Below are positions 52,226-60,101 of a stretch of 64,000 nucleotides of DNA, piece by piece. The notes under the pieces are model-generated. The model made no database searches, was not told where the DNA came from, and worked only from the letters and a program-made list of their open reading frames with translations. Position numbers and translations under genes: made by a program. Origin of the DNA: Cetobacterium_A somerae (GTDB lineage Bacteria > Fusobacteriota > Fusobacteriia > Fusobacteriales > Fusobacteriaceae); assembly GCF_044784365.2 (NCBI RefSeq), contig NZ_CP173065.2; one strand, given 5' to 3'. How positions within the stretch are numbered: position 1 is the stretch's first letter; every line of letters begins with the position of its first letter.

Positions 52226-54553
52226 TTATTCTTCAATATATCCCAATGCTTTTAATATCTTTTCTCCTAGGTTTCTATTTTTTCCTTTATATGGATAGCA
52301 GTGGATGTGTATTGCTGGATTAAAATTTAACTCTATTATAGCGTAGTTATCAATTGGATTCGGATTTTTTATATCCTCTATCATCATATCTACCCCGCAT
52401 ATTTTAGCTCCCACAGCCTTTGATGCTTTTATAGCAATCTTTTTATAAGCATCTAAAATATCATCAGTATAATCTAAGCTATCCCCTCCTGTACTTATAT
52501 TTGAATTTTCTCTTAGGTATACAACTTCATCCTTTTTAGGAATATACTCTATAGTTAATCCCTGTCCTTTTAAAAATAGTTTTTCTGGGTCTTCCAATCT
52601 TATCTTCTCTAAAGGAGTTTTATATCCAACACCCCTTAATGGATCTAAATTTTTCTCTTCTACAAGCTCTTTTATGCTTCTCTCTCCATCTCCTTTTACA
52701 TTAGCAGGAACTCTATGTAAAATACCAACTACTTCATCCCCCATAACAAAAATTCTATACTCTTTTCCTTTTATAAATCTCTCTATAAGAATTGAATTAT
52801 CCTCTTTAAAAGCTATTTCCAATGCTTTTTCATAATCCTCTTTTGAAAACTCCTCTTTAAATATTGTAATACCAAGTCCAAAATTTGTAGACTTAGGTTT
52901 TATAACTATTCCAGCTCCATATTTTCTATAATCACTTTTAGCCTCTTCAATATTAAAATAATCTTTTCCTTGAGGAACTATAATATTCTCTTTTTCCAAA
53001 ACTTTTTTTGTTACAACCTTGTTCTCCATAATAAGCATAGTCACATATGAATCTAAAGATGTTTTAGTAGCTTGTTTCACATACTCCACTTTCTTATCTT
53101 TTTCCAAAACTATAAAATTCTCATCTCTATCTAAAATTTCAAACTTAACTCCATTTTTTATAGCTGCTTTTAGAAGTATTTGGGTAGATAACTCTAGATC
53201 TTCAAAACCTTTAAGAGTATATGGTGTTTTTTTCATTTCATTTAAAAATTCTTTTGCTTTATCTATATGAAACTTTACAAATCCCTTTTGCTTCACCTCT
53301 TTTAAGACTAAATCTGAATATAATCTATTTGATAAAACCTTATTTTTTTGATACTGTAAAACTTTCTCATCCTTATTTGTAAAGGCTCCTATAGCTTTTA
53401 AGTGCCTTTCTATCTCCTCTAAAATAACTATTGAATACTCTTTTGGAGAAACATTTTTATCCTCACAACAAATTAATCTAAATTCATCTGAATTACCTTT
53501 ATTAGCAAGAATCTCTTGATTTTTTAAATATCTAAAATAGTCCTTTTCTTCAAAAGGTTCGTCATCTTTTAAAAATAGAAAAAGTATAAATAGATGTAAA
53601 AACTCTAAATCTGTTTTCTCTATACCTATCTCTGAAAAAGGATTTAAATCTATTGATCTAAACTCTAAATATTCAATTCCACTGTTTTTTAACTCTAGCA
53701 ATATCTCTTTAGGATTTTTTGTTTTTAACCTAATTGGACTATAGTACTCTTTTGCACTTGAAATACTCTCTTTTTCTATTAATCTTTCTAAACTTTCAAC
53801 ATATTTATCTACACTTTCATAATTTACAAAAAAATCTTTTTCATTTCTATAACCACAGCTACCATTTCTAAAAGAAACCAAATCTTCAAAGTAGTATGTA
53901 TCCTCTGTAAATTTTTTCATTTTGTCTATACATTTTTGAAGGTATGTCTCATGAATAACAGGGCTTGCACCTAATAGATATATAATCATCCAACCATATT
54001 TAAAATAATTTCTAGATATTTTTAAATAAATATTATTTTTAAACTCTTTAAATGATGTTTTCTCCTTAGATAACTCATATAACTCCTTTAAAAATTCATC
54101 GTCAAAAGAAAAATTAAAATGTATTCCTGATAAAAGTTGTTTTTTTCTACCATATTTTAATGCTAACTTTTCCCTATATTTCTCCAATTCTTTATTTTGA
54201 GGAAACTTTCCCAGTGGAATTAACTCCTCAGATGGTAATATCGGAGGTACACTTTGAGACCATAAATATTCATCTTTTAAATTTGTTGCAACTATCTCAT
54301 GAATATTTCTTAAAAAATCATAGGCCTTTTCTACACTACTCTCTGTAGGAGTAATCATCTCTATTTGGCTTTCAGAAAAATCTACTGTTATATATGGATT
54401 TTTTATTTTATCTCCAAAAAATTTAGGATGATTAGTTAGTGCTAACTCTCCATTTTCATTCACTCTTAAACTCTCTTTTTCAATACCAAATCTTCCTTTT
54501 TTTATATCTAAACCTAAACTATTTTCTTTTATAATTTTTTCTATTGTATTCAT
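52226..54553 (-). CDS. gshF: Bifunctional glutamate-cysteine ligase/glutathione synthetase
   Basis: A 775-residue fusion enzyme making glutathione in two steps. The N-terminal 450 residues are a GshA-type ligase: GRFGIEKESLRVNENGELAL, DFSESQIEMITP, LLSGIHFNFSF, LEFRSIDLNPF. The C-terminal 290 residues are an ATP-grasp domain: DYRKYGAGIVIKPKSTNFGLG, KEYRIFVMGDEVVGILHRVPA, ELNFNPAIHIHCYPYKGK. GshF is known mainly from streptococci, Listeria and some other bacteria. The ATG overlaps the stop of the MATE gene (ATGA), so the two are coupled; GAGGGAG lies 12 nt upstream. Confidence 0.95.
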   Translation of the reverse strand: MNTIEKIIKENSLGLDIKKGRFGIEKESLRVNENGELALTNHPKFFGDKIKNPYITVDFSESQIEMITPTESSVEKAYDFLRNIHEIVATNLKDEYLWSQSVPPILPSEELIPLGKFPQNKELEKYREKLALKYGRKKQLLSGIHFNFSFDDEFLKELYELSKEKTSFKEFKNNIYLKISRNYFKYGWMIIYLLGASPVIHETYLQKCIDKMKKFTEDTYYFEDLVSFRNGSCGYRNEKDFFVNYESVDKYVESLERLIEKESISSAKEYYSPIRLKTKNPKEILLELKNSGIEYLEFRSIDLNPFSEIGIEKTDLEFLHLFILFLFLKDDEPFEEKDYFRYLKNQEILANKGNSDEFRLICCEDKNVSPKEYSIVILEEIERHLKAIGAFTNKDEKVLQYQKNKVLSNRLYSDLVLKEVKQKGFVKFHIDKAKEFLNEMKKTPYTLKGFEDLELSTQILLKAAIKNGVKFEILDRDENFIVLEKDKKVEYVKQATKTSLDSYVTMLIMENKVVTKKVLEKENIIVPQGKDYFNIEEAKSDYRKYGAGIVIKPKSTNFGLGITIFKEEFSKEDYEKALEIAFKEDNSILIERFIKGKEYRIFVMGDEVVGILHRVPANVKGDGERSIKELVEEKNLDPLRGVGYKTPLEKIRLEDPEKLFLKGQGLTIEYIPKKDEVVYLRENSNISTGGDSLDYTDDILDAYKKIAIKASKAVGAKICGVDMMIEDIKNPNPIDNYAIIELNFNPAIHIHCYPYKGKNRNLGEKILKALGYIEE

Positions 54554-55872
54554 TTTTTATCAACTCCCTCATTTAAGTATTTTTTAAAAATCAATGGTGA
54601 TAAAACTCCCTTTACTACACTTGACAATGATATACTTATCCAAACTCCATTTAATCCAAAATACTCTTCTTTTGATAAAATTAGAGCAGCTGGTATTCTT
54701 AAAGATGTAAATATTATACTTATTATCGATGGAACTTTAGGTTTTCCCACCCCACTAAAAGCACCATTTGTTACAATTTCATAACACATAAATAGTTGAG
54801 ATAATCCAATTATTCTCATATAATTTATTGCTATCTCAACAGTTTCTGGTTTTTCTACAAATATTCTAACTAGATATTCTGGGAAAAATACAAATACTCC
54901 AGTTGTTACAACTCCAATTCCTGTACAAAGATGCATTGCTTTTTTATATCCCATTTTTATTCTATTTTCTAGACCTGCTCCATAATTTTGACCTATAAAA
55001 CTCGAAATTGCTCCTTGTAATCCAGCTATAGTCATAAAAGTTATAGACTCAATTTGAAGTCCTATCTTTTGTGCTGCAATTGCATCTGGTCCCCACTGAG
55101 ATATAATTTTTGCAATAGTTATTCCAAATCCAGTAAACAATACTCTTTGAAGAGCAATAGGGGTTCCTAAAGACATCATCTCTTTCATCTTACTCCAACT
55201 TTTAGATATATAGCTTTCAACTTTAAAATAATCTTTTGATTTTTTTACAAATAAATATGTATTAATTCCCTCTGCTAGAACTGTAGCTATAGCTGCTCCT
55301 GCCACTCCCCAATCAAATACAAAAATAAATATAGGATCTAAAATTATATTTAAAATAACTCCTACACTACTTATTTTAAAAGGTAGTTTACTTTCTCCAT
55401 AGCTATTTAAAATTCTTGTATATAAAAAGTTAAAAAACTTAAAAATTAATCCTATTCCACCAATAATTAGGTATATTTGAGCCATTTTTTCAACTTCATT
55501 TTCTAAGTTAAAAAATCTTACTAAATTTTTTGAAAAAATTATAATTGGAAGAATGAATGATACTGCCATTAAAAAATTTAATGTACATGATGCTTTTATA
55601 TACTCTTTGGTATTTTCAATATCCTTTGCTCCTATTACATGAGAAATCTTTATTCCAGCTCCTATTACAATCATTGAGTTAATTGCATAACCTAAATTTA
55701 TAAAAAAACTAGCTGTTCCAACTGCTGCTACAGCATTGCTTCCTATTTTGCCCACCCAAAACATATCTACCAATCCATATATCATCTGTAAAAATGATGA
55801 CCCCATTATTGGAAAAGCTAATGAGAGTAATATTTTTTTTATATCTCCTGTTGTTAAATCTACTTTTTTCAT
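54550..55872 (-). CDS. MATE-family multidrug/Na+ antiporter
   Basis: About 440 residues and 12 TMs in two matching halves. Typical MATE stretches are FPIMGSSFLQMIYGLVDMFW with VGKIGSNAVAAVGTASFFI, GAGIKISHVIGAKD, and the mirror half (GTPIALQRVLFTGFG, ISSFIGQNYGAGLENRI, FSGVGKPKVPSII). The ATG at 55872 follows AAGGAG; codons upstream to 55977 run into the adjacent insertion sequence. The IS left end plus target duplication starts only 15 nt before this start codon, so the gene and gshF have lost their original upstream region. Confidence 0.9.
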   Translation of the reverse strand: MKKVDLTTGDIKKILLSLAFPIMGSSFLQMIYGLVDMFWVGKIGSNAVAAVGTASFFINLGYAINSMIVIGAGIKISHVIGAKDIENTKEYIKASCTLNFLMAVSFILPIIIFSKNLVRFFNLENEVEKMAQIYLIIGGIGLIFKFFNFLYTRILNSYGESKLPFKISSVGVILNIILDPIFIFVFDWGVAGAAIATVLAEGINTYLFVKKSKDYFKVESYISKSWSKMKEMMSLGTPIALQRVLFTGFGITIAKIISQWGPDAIAAQKIGLQIESITFMTIAGLQGAISSFIGQNYGAGLENRIKMGYKKAMHLCTGIGVVTTGVFVFFPEYLVRIFVEKPETVEIAINYMRIIGLSQLFMCYEIVTNGAFSGVGKPKVPSIISIIFTSLRIPAALILSKEEYFGLNGVWISISLSSVVKGVLSPLIFKKYLNEGVDKK

Positions 55873-55886
55873 AAAATCTCCTTCAA

Positions 55887-55894
55887 AGTATATT
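55887..55894. repeat. 8-bp target site duplication, left copy
   Basis: AGTATATT, identical to 57167-57174, directly outside the left inverted repeat. Confidence 0.85.
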
Positions 55895-55939
55895 GTTTCT
55901 GTTAACTTAAAATTTATTGAAACTGCTCCAATCCTTTGA
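55895..55939 (+). repeat. Left terminal inverted repeat and transposase promoter arm
   Basis: The outer 13 bp match the right end. AAACTGCTCC (55920-55929) within it is the exact complement of GGAGCAGTTT (55982-55991) over the transposase ribosome site. The -10 TATAAT for the transposase follows at 55942-55947. Confidence 0.8.
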
Positions 55940-55997
55940 GGTATAATAGTTATTCGACCAACCAATATCCCCCCCAAGAAAGGAGCAGTTTTTAACT

Positions 55998-57023
55998 ATG
56001 TATATTAATAATATTTCTTGTCCTCGTTGTTTCTCTAAAAACCTTTATCGTTTTGGTAAAAACAATCTTGGACATCAAAAATATCAATGCAAAGAATGCG
56101 CTAGACAATTCTCTGCTAATTCTAAACCTGGTGATAATAGGCGTTCATATCCTAAATGTCCTATTTGTAATTCAGGAACATATTTACATCACGATTATCT
56201 TTATTATTCTAGATTTAAATGTAACTCTAGAAAGTGTACTCATATTCATATTGCAGTAAAAAAGACTTCTGATTTTAATAGTATTTCTTCTGAATTTAAA
56301 TCTAAAACAATTAATATTAAAAGACTTAGAACAAATATCAATGTTGTCATTGATGCTTTGTATATGTATTTTGTTCATTCAGCTACCACAAGAGCTATTT
56401 CACAATATCTTTTAGATCGTAAAAACATTAAAATTTCTCATGTATCCATTTACAAATGGATTAAAGGTTTTGGAGGTATTTTTAAAGATATCGTTTCTAA
56501 ATATACTCCGCAAAATTTAAATCTATCTGATGAGTGGCATGTTGATGAAACTGTAATTAAAATCAAAGGTAAAAGATATTACATATGGACTTTAATTGAC
56601 TCTGAAACTAGATACGTTATTGATTGGTATCTTACAACATCAAGAGAAGCAACCTCTGCTTTTCACCTATTTGATAAGGTCAAAAAGCGATTTGGAGCAC
56701 CTCAATCAATAGTATCTGATAGATTACCTAGCTACAATATTCCAACAAAAATAGTATTCTCAGAATCTAAACACATTAAAGTTCAATCATGGTATGACGA
56801 AGTAACTAATAATCTAATTGAAAGCTTTTTTAAAAGATTTAAACATAAATATAGAACAACCCACGGTTTAAAGTGCGAAACAAGTGTAAACGCACTATTA
56901 GAAGGCTTCTTTTTCTTCTACAACTATATTACACCGCATAAAGGACTAAGTAATCTAACTCCGGCCAAAGTTGCTGGCGTAGAATATAGCGAAATTAGTA
57001 GAAAAAATCTACTGCTATTTTAA
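55998..57023 (+). CDS. IS6-like DDE transposase with N-terminal zinc ribbons
   Basis: A 341-residue transposase. Residues about 8-37 and 53-80 are Cys motifs (CPRCFSKNLYRFG, CKECARQF, CPICNSG, CNSRKC), forming two zinc-ribbon-like units. An HTH-like region (AISQYLLDRKNIKISHVSIY) follows. The catalytic DDE set is DEWHVDETVIKIKGKRYYIW (first Asp), VSDRLPSY (second Asp) and NNLIESFFKRFK (Glu). The spacing and the W-HVDET-IK-GK motif are of the IS6 type. It is complete, with no frameshift, so probably active. The ribosome site AAAGGAG is about 12 nt before the ATG and can be masked by an inverted repeat. Confidence 0.92.
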   Translation: MYINNISCPRCFSKNLYRFGKNNLGHQKYQCKECARQFSANSKPGDNRRSYPKCPICNSGTYLHHDYLYYSRFKCNSRKCTHIHIAVKKTSDFNSISSEFKSKTINIKRLRTNINVVIDALYMYFVHSATTRAISQYLLDRKNIKISHVSIYKWIKGFGGIFKDIVSKYTPQNLNLSDEWHVDETVIKIKGKRYYIWTLIDSETRYVIDWYLTTSREATSAFHLFDKVKKRFGAPQSIVSDRLPSYNIPTKIVFSESKHIKVQSWYDEVTNNLIESFFKRFKHKYRTTHGLKCETSVNALLEGFFFFYNYITPHKGLSNLTPAKVAGVEYSEISRKNLLLF

Positions 57024-57048
57024 CAAAGAAAAAGAATATTCTTTATGA

Positions 57049-57067
57049 GACATAGACAAGCTATGTC
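57049..57067 (+). terminator. Weak terminator after the transposase
   Basis: The 7-bp stem GACATAG / CTATGTC has a 5-nt loop and is followed by CCTTTTG. It lies within the element. Confidence 0.45.
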
Positions 57068-57121
57068 CTTTTGTGATATCATTTTTTTATAAAAATATTT
57101 CAAGTCGAAAATCTTTATCCC

Positions 57122-57166
57122 TTTTCAAAGAATTGGACCTATTTTTCATCTTTAGTTAACAGATTC
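57122..57166 (-). repeat. Right terminal inverted repeat of the IS
   Basis: Reverse complement of the left end: GAATCTGTTAACT outermost, inner block TCCAATTCTTTGA. Ends exactly at the target duplication. Confidence 0.8.
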
Positions 57167-57174
57167 AGTATATT
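57167..57174. repeat. 8-bp target site duplication, right copy
   Basis: AGTATATT, identical to the copy at 55887-55894. Confidence 0.85.
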
Positions 57175-57190
57175 AGTTTTTTCTAATATG

Positions 57191-57219
57191 AATTTAACAC
57201 TTTTTCATATCTTTGTCAA
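57191..57219 (-). promoter_or_regulatory. Probable original promoter of MATE-gshF, now cut off by the IS
   Basis: On the - strand TTGACA (57219-57214), a 17-bp spacer and TAAATT (57196-57191), pointing at the insertion. Without the IS the start point would lie about 30 nt from the MATE start codon. Transcripts from it now enter the transposase gene in antisense. Confidence 0.6.
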
Positions 57220-57231
57220 ACTAATTAAAAT

Positions 57232-57259
57232 AAAAAAAGATGTGATTTCTCACATCTTT
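57232..57259 (-). terminator. Terminator of the AIM24-family gene
   Basis: On the - strand the 10-bp stem AAAGATGTGA / TCACATCTTT has a GAAA loop and is followed by a T run. Confidence 0.88.
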
Positions 57260-57268
57260 ACGAAACAC

Positions 57269-57961
57269 TTAGTTTTTATCCTGCTTTGGGAATGGTATAT
57301 AATCAACTAAAATATCTACAAAAGATTGAATATTTCTAGTTTGAATAATCACTTTTCCCTTTCCTTTAAAAGTATTTAATAGTCCCTCTCCAGATTTAAA
57401 TCCAAATAGTCCACTTGCTATTTCTAATCTATAATCTAATGTCTCTTGCCAACATACTACATGCCCGTTGTCAATTTGAAAAGATTGAGAACCATCTAGT
57501 TCTATTTCAATTAAATCTCCAAATCCATTAACTAAAAGCTCTCCCTCTCCTTTAGATTTTAAAATAAAGAAACCACCTGTTCCTCCTAAAATAGAGTTCA
57601 ACAGTCTTTTTTGTCTAGTCGATGTATAATCAACTGAAGTATTACATGCTAAAAATGCTCCGTCATTAATATACCATTGATTTCCTGAAGATACATTTAA
57701 AACTTTTATATTTCCAAATCCCTTTGGAGCAACTGCAACTCTTCCTGAAGATTTAGCTGTAGCTACAGATGTAAAAAAACTCTCTCCTCCTAAAAAAGCT
57801 TTTCCTATTGCTGCAAAAAAACCTCCATTTACTTTTCCTTCTAAATTTATGCACCCATCTTTATAAACCATGCACCCTGGTTCTATTCTTATACTTTCTC
57901 CTCTTTCTAACTGAAATTCAACAAGAGAAGCGCTTGTTGATGATGTTTGAACTATTTTCAA
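57269..57961 (-). CDS. AIM24/TIGR00266-family protein
   Basis: A 230-residue all-beta protein of the TIGR00266 (AIM24) family, function unknown. Typical are VEFQLERGESIRIEPGCMVY, a Gly-rich patch GKAFLGGESFF, SSGRVAVAPKGFGNI, QWYINDGAFLAC, SILGGTGGFFILKSKGEG and the closing FKSGEGLLNTFKGKGKVIIQ. There is no signal peptide. The start is TTG at 57961, 7 nt after GAGGTGA. It is monocistronic with its own terminator. Confidence 0.85.
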   Translation of the reverse strand: MKIVQTSSTSASLVEFQLERGESIRIEPGCMVYKDGCINLEGKVNGGFFAAIGKAFLGGESFFTSVATAKSSGRVAVAPKGFGNIKVLNVSSGNQWYINDGAFLACNTSVDYTSTRQKRLLNSILGGTGGFFILKSKGEGELLVNGFGDLIEIELDGSQSFQIDNGHVVCWQETLDYRLEIASGLFGFKSGEGLLNTFKGKGKVIIQTRNIQSFVDILVDYIPFPKQDKN

Positions 57962-58100
57962 TTTTTTTCACCTCATATTTTTTTATAAATTGTATTAAAT
58001 TTAATTTTATTATAATTTTATTATAATTTTAAAACTTTTTTAACTACTTTAGTAGTCTAAAGTTTATAAGTGTTAAAAGATAAAAATAATTAATCCCTAA

Positions 58101-58127
58101 AAAAGCCTCTAATTCGTAGAGGCTTTT
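58101..58127 (-). terminator. Terminator of the group B regulator, overlapping its stop codon
   Basis: On the - strand AAAAGCCTCT / AGAGGCTTTT forms a 10-bp stem with a 7-nt loop. The TAG stop of the regulator (58109-58111) sits at the edge of the loop, and As on the + strand give the T run. Confidence 0.88.
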
Positions 58128-59506
58128 CTCCTTTTTAAATGATTTTCTAAAATCTCCTCATGAATGCTCTCAACAATATCATTTAAATTAAGAATATTTA
58201 TAATTTTTATATTTCCTTTTAAACTTGGTTCGTCACTTAATATTAAATCAAAATTGTTACTATAAAACTCTCTATTTATTTTATAAAAAAATGATGGTTC
58301 AACTGTAAACTCATAATTTTTAAAATGTCTTTTCAATTCATTTCTCAAAAAGCTATCATCTAATATATTTACTTCATTAAACAATAATAATATTTTCTTT
58401 AATTCTAATTTATTTTTATCTAAAATTATTTTTTTTAATATTTGAACTATAATAACTTTATCACTAAAGTACATTCCCATGTTTTCACTTTTTAAAATAT
58501 TATTAAAAATATTTAAAATTATAGAATCAATATCTTTTAAATCGATTTTTTTAACTTTTAGTATTTTTCCTTCATATTTAAAAATTGAATAACAGAGCTT
58601 TTTTAATAACATTTTTTCATAAATACTTTTCATTTCCCCTAGATTAAAAACCTCTTTTATCTTAGGCATAAGCTTTTTTACTTTAGCTAAAACTTCAGGT
58701 TCAAATGGTACAGCACTACTTAAATTATTTGCTAAAAAGTAAAAAACTTGTTCCTGATATCTCAAATCAAAATCTTTTAAATGATTATTTAAACTATTTT
58801 TAAGGTTAACATACTCATCATAGTTACACTCTAACTTTAAATCTATCTCCTTAAATAATCTAGTACATACATGTAGAGCACATAAAAATGCTATTAAGAA
58901 ACTACTTAAAGACATCTTATTCTCTTTAAAAACTTTTCCTAATTTAATTGTTAACTCTCTTGTATTATATATTTTTAAAACTTCATCTAAAAGATTGACT
59001 CTATTTAAAGAAAAATCTATTTTAAAAAAATACTTAACTAAAATTTTAAAAAAAAGATGTAAATCTTTAGGAGAAAGGTGGCATAACTCTATTACTTTTC
59101 CATGAATATATACATATTTAGACCCATTTTTATTTAAGCTGTCTTTTACTTTTGTAAACAATCTAAAAATAGAACTTCTAGATAAATCTAATTTTTCTCG
59201 TTCCTCTTCTAAATTTATAAAACCATTGTGTATAAACTTTATATATAAGTAGTCATATATCTCATCAGATGTCATAAGTATTTTTCTATTAAAGAGTATC
59301 TCTTGCTGTTTTTTCGATAAAGAGATAATATATTTATTCTCATTCATCTCTATCTTTGGATATTTTTCCTCCTCTAAAAAGCTATTTATCTGTTTTATTG
59401 ACTTACTTATTGAGCTTTTTTCTAAATTTAGATACATTGAAAGCTCTTCTAATACAAAGGTATCTTGAAGCAAAAGCATTAATATTTTAATATTTGTATC
59501 ATTCAT
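58109..59506 (-). CDS. Orphan two-HTH regulator, group B, second copy
   Basis: A 465-residue paralogue of the 23516-24904 protein. The N-terminal HTH at about 15-45 is LEELSMYLNLEKSSISKSIK. The shared block is YDYLYIKFIHNGFINLEEE, followed by the second HTH LDLSRSSIFRLFTKVKDSL. The middle region keeps LSPKDLHLFFKILVKYFFK (LS-x-x-DK/LFCKKLIKLFVK in the paralogue). The tail is EIIB-like without a Cys (ILLLFNEVNIL, FDLILSDEP). GGGGGGAG precedes the ATG. It lies downstream of tRNA-Leu on the same strand, separated by a terminator-like repeat. No PTS gene is nearby. Confidence 0.75.
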   Translation of the reverse strand: MNDTNIKILMLLLQDTFVLEELSMYLNLEKSSISKSIKQINSFLEEEKYPKIEMNENKYIISLSKKQQEILFNRKILMTSDEIYDYLYIKFIHNGFINLEEEREKLDLSRSSIFRLFTKVKDSLNKNGSKYVYIHGKVIELCHLSPKDLHLFFKILVKYFFKIDFSLNRVNLLDEVLKIYNTRELTIKLGKVFKENKMSLSSFLIAFLCALHVCTRLFKEIDLKLECNYDEYVNLKNSLNNHLKDFDLRYQEQVFYFLANNLSSAVPFEPEVLAKVKKLMPKIKEVFNLGEMKSIYEKMLLKKLCYSIFKYEGKILKVKKIDLKDIDSIILNIFNNILKSENMGMYFSDKVIIVQILKKIILDKNKLELKKILLLFNEVNILDDSFLRNELKRHFKNYEFTVEPSFFYKINREFYSNNFDLILSDEPSLKGNIKIINILNLNDIVESIHEEILENHLKRRKASTN

Positions 59507-59522
59507 TTTCTCCCCCCACTGT

Positions 59523-59592
59523 TAAAAAAAAATCATATATATTCTATTTAAATAATACTTTTTAGTAAAATTTCAATAAAACATATATGATT
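59523..59592 (-). terminator. Long-loop terminator-like repeat between tRNA-Leu and the regulator
   Basis: On the - strand AATCATATAT (59592-59583) pairs with ATATATGATT (59540-59531), enclosing about 42 nt, and runs into nine Ts. It could end the tRNA transcript, or act as an operator or attenuator for the regulator. Confidence 0.45.
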
Positions 59593-59602
59593 AAGAGCTT
59601 AT

Positions 59603-59689
59603 TGGTGCCTGAGGGGGGACTCGAACCCCCAAGGTGCAAACACCGGCGGATTTTGAGTCCGCTACGTCTACCAATTCCGTCACTCAGGC
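59603..59689 (-). tRNA. tRNA-Leu (anticodon CAA)
   Basis: An 87-nt tRNA. The acceptor GCCTGAG pairs with CTCAGGC, discriminator A, CCA encoded. The anticodon loop CTCAAAA gives CAA, reading UUG. A long variable arm is present, and the T arm is GGGGGTTCGAGTCCCCC-like, as expected for class II leucine tRNA. Confidence 0.95.
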
Positions 59690-59700
59690 CTTTCGTTGTT

Positions 59701-59729
59701 ATTCTATACCAATTAGAGAGCTTTGTCAA
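59701..59729 (-). promoter_or_regulatory. Promoter of tRNA-Leu
   Basis: On the - strand TTGACA (59729-59724), a 17-bp spacer and TAGAAT (59706-59701), 11 nt before the tRNA. Confidence 0.8.
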
Positions 59730-59829
59730 TAACTTTTATATTTTTTTAAAAGGAATATTCTAATTTTGTACGTAAATAACTTAAAGTTTAAAATCTAAAT
59801 TTTTTAATAATTTTAAGGAGGTAACTTAT

Positions 59830-60087
59830 ATGCTTAAAAGATTTATCTTTTTATCAGTTTTACTCTCTGCTTTAGTTGGATGTGCTAATAATGGTATGTA
59901 CAATACTCCAAGAGTTAGAGATGGTGCTTTAGGTGGAGCTGCTGTTGGTGCTCTTGCTGGTCAACTTATTGGTAGAAATACTGCTGGTACTTTAATTGGT
60001 GCTGGTATTGGTGCTCTTGCTGGAGCTGCTATCGGTCATGAAAGAGATGAACGAGCTTTTAGAAACTATTATAGAAATAGATATTAA
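59830..60087 (+). CDS. Glycine-zipper lipoprotein (SlyB/YMGG-like)
   Basis: An 85-residue outer-membrane-type lipoprotein. The signal MLKRFIFLSVLLSALVGC has a LVGC lipobox (Cys18). Residues about 35-70 are a double glycine zipper (GALGGAAVGALAGQLIGRNT, GTLIGAGIGALAGAAIGHER), which packs as a membrane hairpin. The tail is basic and aromatic (RNYYRNRY). AAGGAGGT precedes the ATG. Glycine-zipper lipoproteins help envelope integrity; the exact role is not assigned. It is followed 14 nt later by a secreted protein gene, probably one operon. Confidence 0.85.
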   Translation: MLKRFIFLSVLLSALVGCANNGMYNTPRVRDGALGGAAVGALAGQLIGRNTAGTLIGAGIGALAGAAIGHERDERAFRNYYRNRY

Positions 60088-60101
60088 TTAGGAGGTTTTC
60101 A

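Larger units (their letters stand above)
55895..57166 (+). mobile_element. IS6-like insertion sequence, 1272 bp, intact
   Basis: The ends are inverted: GTTTCTGTTAACT at the left and, as reverse complement, GAATCTGTTAACT at the right (11 of 13). A second matching block, TCCAAT-C/T-CTTTGA, lies 20-25 nt further in. Both ends are flanked by AGTATATT, an 8-bp duplication, as IS6 elements make. One DDE transposase gene fills the interior. The ends resemble the IS6-family consensus, which has TCTGTTGCAAA. Confidence 0.88.

Noticed and set aside
52019..54553. Extension of GshF by readthrough into the YkuD-like segment as the normal product
   Set aside because: GshF is already full length at 775 residues and the stop is a plain TAA; the segment is better explained as a gene remnant.
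55872..55977. N-terminal extension of the MATE protein by 35 residues
   Set aside because: The extra codons lie in the IS end and target duplication; the ribosome site and family alignment support the ATG at 55872.
57997..58031. Tandem TTATTATAATTT-like repeats upstream of the AIM24 gene
   Set aside because: Short AT-only repetition is common in this sequence and gives no structure or conserved pattern to interpret.
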